A stretch of DNA of 63,834 nt from an uncultured Clostridia bacterium. GTDB lineage: Bacteria > Bacillota_A > Clostridia > TANB77 > CAG-508. Below are positions 57,076 through 63,834 of the stretch, piece by piece (the stretch's first letter is position 1; every line of letters begins with the position of its first letter). Under the pieces are notes generated by a model, which had not been told where the DNA came from, searched no databases, and saw only the letters and a list, made by a program, of their open reading frames with translations. The position numbers and the translations under genes are program-made. The DNA is taken from NCBI GenBank assembly GCA_947625985.1, contig CANQQF010000007.1, positions 1 to 63,834 on the forward strand, given 5' to 3'.

Positions 57076-58551
57076 TTAGGATATTGTATTTAATTCAGGT
57101 TTATATTTCTCTCTAAATTTTGTAGATTGTTCATAAGTATATGCTACATTTAATATTGTTTCTTCTTGGAATTTATTTCCTATAATTTGCATTCCTACCG
57201 GCATTCCGTTACTATCAACTCCACATGGTATTGATATTCCTGGAAGTCCTGCAATATTTACAGAAACTGTACATATATCTGATAAGTACATTGCTAATGG
57301 ATCATCTACTTTTCCTCCAATATCAAATGCTACAGTTGGTGATGTTGGTGTTATAATTACATCATATTTTTCAAAAGCTTTATTAAATTCATTCATAACC
57401 AATGTACGAACTTTTTGGGCTTTTTTGTAATATGCATCATAATATCCTGATGACAATACATAAGTTCCAAGTATTATTCTTCTTTTTACTTCATCACCAA
57501 AAGCTTCACTTCTAGTTTTTTTATAAATATCCCTTAAGTTTTTAAATTCTTTAGATCTATATGTGTATCTAATACCATCAAATCTTCCTAAATTTGAACT
57601 AGCTTCAGCACAAGCTATTATATAGTAAGCTGCCAATGAATATTTCGCAACATCTAATGAAAATTCTTCTACTTCTGCTCCTAATTCTTTATATTTGTTT
57701 AAAGCTTCATCTAATTTTTCTTTTACATCTGGCTCGATTCCTTCTCCGTAAAATTCTCTTGGAACTCCTATTTTTAAACCTTTTACGTCATTTTTTAAAG
57801 CTTTAGTATAATCTTTTTTCTCTACTTTTACTGAAGTTGAATCTCTTTCATCATGTCCAGCAATCAAGTTTAATAACATTGCACTATCATAAACATCTTT
57901 AGTTACTGGCCCTATTTGGTCTAAAGATGAAGCAAATGCTACTAACCCATATCTTGATACCAATCCATATGTTGGTTTTAATCCAACTACTCCACAAAAG
58001 CTTGCAGGTTGTCTTATTGATCCACCTGTATCTGAACCTAAAGCCCATGGCACTAAATTTGCTGCAACAGCTGCTGCAGACCCACCTGAAGATCCTCCAG
58101 GTACTTTGTTTAAGTTCCATGGATTATGAGTGTTATGAAAATATGAATGTTCTGTTGATCCTCCCATTGCAAACTCATCCATGTTTAACTTTCCTAAATC
58201 TATCATGTTTTCATTATTTAACTTTTCTACAACTGTTGCATTATATGGAGCAACAAAGTTTTCAAGCATTTTTGAAGAGCAAGTCGTTTTAACACCTTTT
58301 GTACACATATTATCTTTTATTCCAATTGGAATCCCTGCAAAATCTCCCGTAATTTCGCCACTATTAACTTTTGCTTCTATTTCTTTTGCTTGATTCATTG
58401 CCTCATCAGTTAATGTAGTAACAAAGGCTTGTACATCTTTTTCATTTTTATTAATTTTATCTACATATGCTCTTGTTATTTCTGTTATTGTTAATTCTTT
58501 ACTTTTTATTTTCTCTTGTAATTCATGAACTGTTAATTGTGTAATGTCCAT
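57076..58551 (-). CDS. gatA: Asp/Glu-tRNA amidotransferase subunit A
   Basis: Glutaminase of the amidase family supplying ammonia to GatB. Catalytic lysine in IGIKDNMC, cis-serine and serine in [14 protein letters not shown] and [12 protein letters not shown]. 491 aa. 22 bases separate it from gatB. Confidence 0.98.
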   Translation of the reverse strand: MDITQLTVHELQEKIKSKELTITEITRAYVDKINKNEKDVQAFVTTLTDEAMNQAKEIEAKVNSGEITGDFAGIPIGIKDNMCTKGVKTTCSSKMLENFVAPYNATVVEKLNNENMIDLGKLNMDEFAMGGSTEHSYFHNTHNPWNLNKVPGGSSGGSAAAVAANLVPWALGSDTGGSIRQPASFCGVVGLKPTYGLVSRYGLVAFASSLDQIGPVTKDVYDSAMLLNLIAGHDERDSTSVKVEKKDYTKALKNDVKGLKIGVPREFYGEGIEPDVKEKLDEALNKYKELGAEVEEFSLDVAKYSLAAYYIIACAEASSNLGRFDGIRYTYRSKEFKNLRDIYKKTRSEAFGDEVKRRIILGTYVLSSGYYDAYYKKAQKVRTLVMNEFNKAFEKYDVIITPTSPTVAFDIGGKVDDPLAMYLSDICTVSVNIAGLPGISIPCGVDSNGMPVGMQIIGNKFQEETILNVAYTYEQSTKFREKYKPELNTIS

Positions 58552-58579
58552 TAATTTACCTCCTCATTATATGACAATA

Positions 58580-58867
58580 TTAATTAATTACCTTTGGTAT
58601 CTTAAACATATTATCTTCTTTACTTGGTGCATTTTGTAATAATGCTTTATTATCTTCAAATACTTTTATTTCATCTTTTCTAAAAACATTCTTTGCTTCA
58701 TTTGCACCTATTGTAATATCTAAATTTTCTGTTGGCGCACTATTAATTGTTTCAGCAAAATTTAAAATTTCATCTAAATTCTTTAAGTATTTTTCTACTT
58801 CATCATCTTTAATTTCTAATCTTGCCAAATTTGCAATATGCAATATTTCCTCTTTAGATACTTGCAT
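58580..58867 (-). CDS. gatC: Asp/Glu-tRNA amidotransferase subunit C
   Basis: Small subunit that holds GatA and GatB together. VSKEEILHIANLARLEI and the later NVFRKDEIKVF are typical. 95 aa. First gene of the operon; ribosome site AGGAGATGAT. Confidence 0.96.
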   Translation of the reverse strand: MQVSKEEILHIANLARLEIKDDEVEKYLKNLDEILNFAETINSAPTENLDITIGANEAKNVFRKDEIKVFEDNKALLQNAPSKEDNMFKIPKVIN

Positions 58868-58911
58868 TACATCATCTCCTAACTATAAGTATCTCAAATT
58901 TATACGGTATT

Positions 58912-58940
58912 ATTATATACTGTTTTAAGTAAAAAAACAA
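58912..58940 (-). promoter_or_regulatory. Promoter of gatCAB
   Basis: Minus strand TTGTTT (58935-58940), 17-base spacer, TATAAT (58912-58917). The remaining gene-free stretch to 59107 holds only the rplL terminator. Confidence 0.6.
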
Positions 58941-59063
58941 CCTAATACAACTACTTTCTAAGATTTAATTATATTTTTTGTTTTACAAAACATTAAAATT
59001 TCTTGCGAGTAGTATTTAAAAGTATTATAAATCTTAATTTTACTCAAACTTTTTAACATAAAA

Positions 59064-59100
59064 AAAAGAACCTTATTATTTTTATAATAAAGTCCTTTTT
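59064..59100 (-). terminator. Terminator after rplL
   Basis: An imperfect stem of AAGAACCTTATTAT with ATAATAAAGTCCTT, followed by a long T run on the minus strand. It separates rplL from gatCAB; rpoB, the usual next gene, is absent here. Confidence 0.75.
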
Positions 59101-59107
59101 GTTTATA

Positions 59108-59476
59108 TTATTGTAATTCAACTGTAGCTCCAGCTTCAACGAATTTAGCTTTTAATTCTTCAGCTTCTTCTTTAGCTACATTTTCTTTAATTGTTTTAGG
59201 AGCTCCGTCAACTAAATCTTTAGCTTCTTTTAGTCCTAAACCTGTAGCATCTCTAACTACTTTAATTACTTTAATTTTTTGATCTCCTGCATTTGTTAAT
59301 ACAACGTTGAATTCAGATTTTTCTTCTGCTGCTCCAGCTGCTCCAGCTGCTCCGGCTGCTGGTGCTGCGGCTGCTACTGCAGATACTCCAAATTCTTCTT
59401 CTATAGCTTTTACTAAGTCAGCTAATTCTACTACTGTCATTTTTTTGATTTCTTCAATCATATCTTCTTTACTCAT
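59108..59476 (-). CDS. rplL: 50S ribosomal protein L7/L12
   Basis: Stalk protein that recruits translation factors. N-terminal dimer domain, Ala/Gly-rich hinge ([16 protein letters not shown]) and C-terminal factor-binding domain [16 protein letters not shown]. 122 aa. Confidence 0.99.
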   Translation of the reverse strand: MSKEDMIEEIKKMTVVELADLVKAIEEEFGVSAVAAAAPAAGAAGAAGAAEEKSEFNVVLTNAGDQKIKVIKVVRDATGLGLKEAKDLVDGAPKTIKENVAKEEAEELKAKFVEAGATVELQ

Positions 59477-59534
59477 TTTTAATCCTCCTATTTTACTTTT
59501 TATATTTTATATTTTATATTTTTATATGTTCTTA

Positions 59535-60038
59535 TTAAGCTTCTGCTTCTTTTTGAACTTTTACTTGATCAAGTGCAACTGCAAGTTTTGAAATATTTCC
59601 AAGCAAAGCACCTGCAAGCATTGATAATAATGTTTCTCTTGATGGTAATTTTGCTAAAGTTATAATTTCTTCAGCTGTCATTACTTTTCCATCAATAACT
59701 CCACCTTTAATCTTATAATAATCATTTTCTTTAGTGAAGTTATAAATTGCCTTAGCTGGTTCTAAATAATCTTCATTGTTAATTGCTACTGCAACTGGCC
59801 CAACTAGTTTATCCTCTAAACCTTCAATCCCAGCTTCTGCTAAAGCTCTTCTTGTTATGTTGTTTTTTATGATTCTATAATTAGTGTTTGAAGCTCTTAA
59901 GTCTCTTCTTAATTTAGTATCTGCTCCAACAGTAATTCCTCTGTATTCTGTTAGAAGAACTAGTTTAGCTGATTTGATTTCTTCTGCTAATTTTTTAACT
60001 TCTTCTTTCTTTTGATTAATTATTTTTTCGTTTGCCAT
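59535..60038 (-). CDS. rplJ: 50S ribosomal protein L10
   Basis: Base of the ribosomal stalk and autoregulator of its operon. EIKSAKLVLLTEYRGITV and the C-terminal L7/L12-binding helix. Start ATG 60038 (MANEKII) after GGGAGGTG. 167 aa. Preceded by the L10 leader. Confidence 0.97.
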   Translation of the reverse strand: MANEKIINQKKEEVKKLAEEIKSAKLVLLTEYRGITVGADTKLRRDLRASNTNYRIIKNNITRRALAEAGIEGLEDKLVGPVAVAINNEDYLEPAKAIYNFTKENDYYKIKGGVIDGKVMTAEEIITLAKLPSRETLLSMLAGALLGNISKLAVALDQVKVQKEAEA

Positions 60039-60087
60039 TTTTTCACCTCCCAATAGGTTTGTTTGTATATTTTATAAAATTATAAAC

Positions 60088-60190
60088 AAAAAAGTCTTTA
60101 CACCCACCTAAGGATACAAAGACTTTATTATCATCTCTTGTTTCCTCGGTAGGACTTCTTTTTTTGCCTACTGTCTTCGGACTCATATTA
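60088..60190 (-). promoter_or_regulatory. Ribosomal protein L10 leader with terminator
   Basis: On the minus strand CCGAAGACAGTAGGCA and CCTACCGAGG are the conserved pieces of the Firmicute L10 leader (Rfam L10_leader), followed by an AAAGTCTTT / AAAGACTTT hairpin and T run (about 60088-60125). Binding of L10(L12)4 would favour termination and repress rplJL. Confidence 0.85.
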
Positions 60191-60198
60191 AATTTATC

Positions 60199-60885
60199 TT
60201 ATTTTTGGTTAATATATATTCCAGGTCCCATTGTTGTTGATATTGCAATACTCTTAATGTATTGTCCCTTTGCAGCTGCTGGTCTTGCTTTTATAATAGC
60301 ATTAATGATTGTTTCATAATTTTCTTGTAATTTTTTAGCTCCAAAAGATACTTTACCGAAACCTAAGTGAATAATATTTGTTTTATCTAATCTATATTCA
60401 ACTTTACCAGATTTAATTTCTTCAATAGCTTTAGTTACATCCATTGTAACAGTTCCTGATTTAGGGTTTGGCATTAATCCTTTTGGTCCTAATACTTTAC
60501 CTAATCTACCTACAACACCCATCATATCTGGAGTTGCAACTACTACATCATAATCAAACCAGTTATCATTTTGAATTTTAGGTATTAATTCTTCAGCACC
60601 AACATAATCTGCTCCAGCTTTTTCAGCTTCTTCAGCTTTTGGTCCTTTAGCAAATACTAATACCTTTTGTGTTTTACCTGTTCCGTTTGGTAACACAACT
60701 GTTCCTCTAACTTGTTGATCAGCATGTTTTGAGTCAACACCTAATTTTACATGTAATTCTAGTGTTTCATCAAATTTTGGTTTTGGCATTTTTTCAACAA
60801 TTTTTAATGCTTCTGCTATTTCATATTCTTTCTTACTGTCTACTAATTTCTCAGCTTCTGCATATCTTTTTCCTGTTTTACTCAT
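60199..60885 (-). CDS. rplA: 50S ribosomal protein L1
   Basis: Builds the L1 stalk next to the E site. [60 protein letters not shown] and [11 protein letters not shown] are typical. 228 aa. Confidence 0.99.
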   Translation of the reverse strand: MSKTGKRYAEAEKLVDSKKEYEIAEALKIVEKMPKPKFDETLELHVKLGVDSKHADQQVRGTVVLPNGTGKTQKVLVFAKGPKAEEAEKAGADYVGAEELIPKIQNDNWFDYDVVVATPDMMGVVGRLGKVLGPKGLMPNPKSGTVTMDVTKAIEEIKSGKVEYRLDKTNIIHLGFGKVSFGAKKLQENYETIINAIIKARPAAAKGQYIKSIAISTTMGPGIYINQK

Positions 60886-60955
60886 TTTTTACCTCCTTTG
60901 GTTCTAACGAGCTATTCGCTCTCCCAATTAAAATATATTTTTAAAATTTTATAAA

Positions 60956-61384
60956 CTATTCTTCAATAGTAACACCCATTGATCTTGCAGTTCCTTCAAC
61001 CATTTTCATAGCTGTTTCAATTGATGCTGCATTCAAATCTGGCATTTTTTGTTCAGCAATTTCTTTAACTTGAGCTTTAGTTAATTTAGCAACTTTTTCT
61101 CTATTTGGAACTCCTGAACCTTTTTGAATGTTAGCAGCTTTTCTTATTAATACTGCCATAGGTGGTTCTTTTGTTATAAAAGTAAATGATTTATCTTTGT
61201 TGTTTACTGTTATAACTACTGGTATTTTTAATCCACCCATTTTAGCTGTTCTATCATTAAATTCTTTAACAAATTGCATGATATTAACTCCACTAGATCC
61301 TAAAGCTGGTCCAACTGGTGGAGCTGGTGATGCTTTTCCTGCTTCTATTTGTAATTTGATAATAGTTACTTCACTATCTGCCAT
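60956..61384 (-). CDS. rplK: 50S ribosomal protein L11
   Basis: Part of the GTPase centre. [20 protein letters not shown] and the C-terminal rRNA-binding half with KQ-type helix ending in EGTARSMGV. 142 aa. Confidence 0.99.
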   Translation of the reverse strand: MADSEVTIIKLQIEAGKASPAPPVGPALGSSGVNIMQFVKEFNDRTAKMGGLKIPVVITVNNKDKSFTFITKEPPMAVLIRKAANIQKGSGVPNREKVAKLTKAQVKEIAEQKMPDLNAASIETAMKMVEGTARSMGVTIEE

Positions 61385-61415
61385 TTTACTGGCACCTCCT
61401 TTTTTGCTTTCCTAA

Positions 61416-61952
61416 TTATTTTAATTTTTGTACTTGCGAAAATTCTAATTCTACCGGTGTTTCTCTACCAAACATTGATACTAAAACTTTCACTCTATGT
61501 TTTTCTTTGTTAATTTCTTGAACTGTTCCAACAAATCCTTCAAATGATCCATTTGTAATTTGAACTTGTTCATTTACTTCATAATCTACATTAATTGGTA
61601 CATTTTCAAATCCCATATTACGTATTTCTTCTTCAGTCAATGGTATTGGATCTGTTCCTGAACCAACAAAACCTGTAACACCTCTTGTATTTCTAACAAT
61701 ATACCATGATTCTTCTGTTACAATCATCTTAATTAAAACATATCCTGGAAATACTTTTTTTAGATTTGTCTTTCTCTTTCCATCTTTAATCTCTATTTGT
61801 TCTTCCATTGGAACAATTATATTAAAGAAGAAATCTTCTAACTCTCTATTTTTTATAGTCTTTTCCAAATCTGTTTTTACTTTGTTTTCATAACCAGAAT
61901 AAGTATGTACAACATACCATCTAGGTATCATATCATAATCTTTTTGAGACAT
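61416..61952 (-). CDS. nusG: Transcription factor NusG
   Basis: Binds RNA polymerase and couples it to pausing, Rho or ribosome. NGN domain with WYVVHTYSGYENKV, FPGYVLIKM and NTRGVTGFVGSG, and a KOW domain with FEGFVGTVQEINKEKHRVKV. 178 aa. Lies 24 bases after secE. Confidence 0.98.
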   Translation of the reverse strand: MSQKDYDMIPRWYVVHTYSGYENKVKTDLEKTIKNRELEDFFFNIIVPMEEQIEIKDGKRKTNLKKVFPGYVLIKMIVTEESWYIVRNTRGVTGFVGSGTDPIPLTEEEIRNMGFENVPINVDYEVNEQVQITNGSFEGFVGTVQEINKEKHRVKVLVSMFGRETPVELEFSQVQKLK

Positions 61953-61976
61953 TTTATATAAGCCTCCCTTTTTATT

Positions 61977-62480
61977 TTATTCTGCAGTAGTAGTTTCACC
62001 TTCATTTGTTTCTGCATTTTCTTGAGTTGCTTCAGCATTATCTGTTGCTGGTGATTCAGCGTTATCTGTTGTTTCACCATTTACAACTGATTCATCTCCA
62101 TCTACTACTTCAGTACTTCCATCTTCATTTACTTGTACTGTTGCTGATCCGTTTTGTTCTGAATTTGTTTCTTCCCCTGTAGTATTTTGGTTAGTTGTCT
62201 CCTCTGTTGCTGTTTGTGGTACTACTGCATCTCTTATTCTATTAATACCTTGTGTATTCATTAATTCAAATGCTAAATCTAATACAAATGTGATTGCAGC
62301 AATTATAATAACTATACTGATAACAGTAGCAGTATTATTTACTAATTGTTTAGGTGTTGGCCAAACTACCTTTTTTAATTCAGTTTTAAAACTTTTAAAG
62401 AATGTTTTTTTATTTTTATCATTCTTTTGATTTTTTGTTGTTTGTTTTACTTCTTTTTTATTGACTTCTTTTTTAGCCAT
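61977..62480 (-). CDS. secE: Preprotein translocase SecE with long acidic C-terminal tail
   Basis: Essential clamp of the SecYEG channel. The conserved core is FKTELKKVVWPTPKQLVNNTATV followed by one membrane helix, as usual for a 60-70-aa SecE. After the helix there is an extra tail of about 85 residues, very rich in T, E, N and D and without hydrophobic residues, which would lie outside the cell. 167 aa in total. The genes rpmG-secE-nusG-rplK-rplA follow the normal order. Confidence 0.93.
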   Translation of the reverse strand: MAKKEVNKKEVKQTTKNQKNDKNKKTFFKSFKTELKKVVWPTPKQLVNNTATVISIVIIIAAITFVLDLAFELMNTQGINRIRDAVVPQTATEETTNQNTTGEETNSEQNGSATVQVNEDGSTEVVDGDESVVNGETTDNAESPATDNAEATQENAETNEGETTTAE

Positions 62481-62505
62481 TTTATTTCCTCCTTAAAATA
62501 GCTTA

Positions 62506-62670
62506 TTATTTTGTTTCTTTATGTGTAGTACGTTTTTTACAGAATTTACAATATTTAACTATTTCTAATCTTTCAGTATTATTTCTTTTATTTTTTGATG
62601 TTGTATAATTTCTGTTTTTACATTCTGTACACTCTAAAGTTATATTTTCTCTTGGTCCTTTTGATGCCAT
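62506..62670 (-). CDS. rpmG: 50S ribosomal protein L33
   Basis: 54-aa zinc-ribbon protein: [20 protein letters not shown], then [15 protein letters not shown], with the two CXXC zinc pairs. ATG 62670 follows GGAGGTG. It was absent from longer-ORF lists because of its size. First gene before secE. Confidence 0.95.
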   Translation of the reverse strand: MASKGPRENITLECTECKNRNYTTSKNKRNNTERLEIVKYCKFCKKRTTHKETK

Positions 62671-62791
62671 TTAAATACACCTCCGTATTTTCTTTTTCCT
62701 TTTTAATTAAACGATGTGATTTGTATATGTCCGTAATAACATATACTTGCATATTTTACCATGTTTTGCTTGATATGTCAATGTTTTTTTA

Positions 62792-63370
62792 CTATTTTCT
62801 TCTTTTTCTTTTTTTCTTTTGAACAGAATAACCAAACTTTCCAATTTTCTTTCCTAATGAATAATAATTTCCATTCGAATATGAAATTAAGTCACATTTT
62901 GAAATATCAAAAGCTCCTTTTTCATCTATATATTTTTCGTCCGCATTTATCGCTAATACTTCTGAAACAAACATATGATGAGTTCCTAATTCCTTTATTT
63001 CTTTAACTTTGCATTCAACTGAAACTGGACTTTCTTTGATCATTGGACATTTTACAAATTTTGCCTTTTCTTTATGTAGATTCATTTCTTTAAATTTGTC
63101 AACTTTTTTTCCTGTTTTTACTCCACACCAGTCTGTTGCTCGTGCTAAATTTCTTGTCGTTAAATTTATTACAAACTCTCCTTTTTCCTTGATTAAATTA
63201 TATGAATATCTAGTTGGTCGAACTGATATATAAACCATTGGTGGCTTTGTATTTAAAATGCCTGTCCACGCAACTGTTATAATATTAGATTTTTCCATCG
63301 TTCCACAACTTACCATTACAGCTGGTAATGGATATAAAAAAGTTCCTGCTTTCCATGTGATTTTTGACAT
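62792..63370 (-). CDS. Flavin reductase-like FMN-binding protein
   Basis: Flavoprotein of the flavin reductase/DIM6 family. PLPAVMVSCG, ITVAWTGILNTKPPMVYIS and GEFVINLTTRNLARATDWCG are typical; the C-terminus is lysine-rich. 192 aa, usual. The physiological electron acceptor is unknown. It is followed by rpmG-secE on the same strand. Confidence 0.88.
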   Translation of the reverse strand: MSKITWKAGTFLYPLPAVMVSCGTMEKSNIITVAWTGILNTKPPMVYISVRPTRYSYNLIKEKGEFVINLTTRNLARATDWCGVKTGKKVDKFKEMNLHKEKAKFVKCPMIKESPVSVECKVKEIKELGTHHMFVSEVLAINADEKYIDEKGAFDISKCDLISYSNGNYYSLGKKIGKFGYSVQKKKRKRRK

Positions 63371-63411
63371 TTTTTATCTCCCATATTCTTTATTTGATTC
63401 GATATTGTCTT

Positions 63412-63522
63412 TTACTCTTTATCTAAAAAGGCAACATAACCTTCTACTAATTCTTGAATTTTATTATAATCTGTTTTTTTATTTAAAGCAAGCTTGTTCC
63501 ATAAATTTCTTATAGTTACTTC
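63412..63522 (-). other. Possible gene remnant between 5S rRNA and the flavin reductase
   Basis: Open frame of 36 codons without a start, containing NLWNKLALNKKTDYNKI and ELVEGYVAFLDKE. It is reminiscent of the N-terminus of clostridial M18 aminopeptidases, but this is a weak recollection. The rest of 63371-63618 shows only AT-rich sequence and the hairpin at 63511-63544. Confidence 0.25.
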
Positions 63523-63544
63523 TTAATGTTATAAAGTAACTATA
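63511..63544. repeat. 11-bp inverted repeat downstream of 5S rRNA
   Basis: TATAGTTACTT and AAGTAACTATA with a 12-base loop; it may contribute to ending the rRNA transcript on the minus strand. Confidence 0.6.
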
Positions 63545-63618
63545 AAAAAGCCACAAATTAATAATATTTTTTATTACTAATTTCTAGCTTTTCCGTTTTA
63601 ATAAAAAATAAAAAAAAT

Positions 63619-63734
63619 CTAGCGACAACCTATCTTCCCAGCAGGGTAACCCACAAGTATTTTCGGCACACTTAGGCTTGACTTCTGTGTTCGGAATGGG
63701 AACAGGTATTACCCTAAATGTCATCATCACTAGA
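63619..63734 (-). rRNA. rrf: 5S ribosomal RNA
   Basis: The minus strand contains the conserved 5S parts CCCATTCCGAACACAGAAGT, AAGCCTAAGTGTGCCGA and GGGTTACCCTGCTGGGA, with pairing ends CTAGTGATGA / ACAACCTATC side. A long T run follows at 63600-63618. The 16S and 23S genes would lie beyond the right edge of the window. Confidence 0.93.
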
Positions 63735-63834
63735 AAATTGATATCTACTTTTAATTACTTTTTTTTAGCACACTCAAAAATACATAGATGAAATTCTCTT
63801 AGTTTTAGGCTCCTTTACCGAAATATATATATAC

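Overview
The window is a chromosomal segment of a low-GC, sporulating member of the Clostridia. The evidence is strongly AT-rich DNA, Gram-positive Shine-Dalgarno sites (AGGAGG type), a sigK gene with a pro-sequence, a yaaL-bofA pair, a BofC-like protein, HrcA/CIRCE heat-shock control and GatCAB. No phage, IS element, CRISPR array or tRNA gene was seen. I cannot place the species; an uncultured gut lineage is only a guess.

Layout. 1-8 kb: queH, ruvB, an Alg13/Alg14-like glycosyltransferase pair, a divergent SecD/SecF pair with an HD hydrolase, a TIGR04086 membrane protein, sigK and a Cof-type HAD phosphatase. 8-21 kb: a U32 protein, an RSH (ppGpp) enzyme, trmR, typA, plsC, cmk, a P-loop/Asp23 fusion, rlmN and a lipid-like acyltransferase/esterase/DUF6320 cassette. 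21-26 kb: hrcA-grpE-dnaK-dnaJ with two CIRCE operators. 26-33 kb: a LytTR/GHKL two-component pair and carAB behind a leader ORF plus terminator that looks like an attenuator, then bofA and yaaL. 33-37 kb: an orphan VirD4-like ATPase, a 51-bp tandem repeat array and a metal exporter. 37-48 kb: truA, cdaA, pdp, rnhB, htrA, clpE, pgsA. 48-55 kb: comEC, an NlpC/P60 hydrolase, ppaC, a WecA-rubredoxin fusion, rpiB, rpsT. 55-64 kb: gatCAB, rplL/J with L10 leader, rplA, rplK, nusG, secE, rpmG, a flavin reductase and 5S rRNA.

Main result. Four genes (HAD phosphatase, truA, comEC twice, ppaC) are each out of frame by exactly one base, and all five breaks have the same form: an in-frame CGG codon whose first C must be skipped so that the next codon is GGN (glycine). 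Skipping the C restores conserved motifs (ComEC DHxGG and HHGS, TruA FNGWQ) and family-typical lengths (TruA 245 aa, PpaC 306 aa). In a hand scan of every gene I found no other in-frame CGG, although CGG occurs out of frame dozens of times and CGT, CGC, CGA, AGA and AGG are used for arginine. This suggests that CGG is not an arginine codon here but a +1 recoding site (C skipping, or CGGN read as a quadruplet for glycine). The main competing explanation is a systematic sequence error that adds C before GG. Either way, ordinary gene calling would wrongly call these genes broken.
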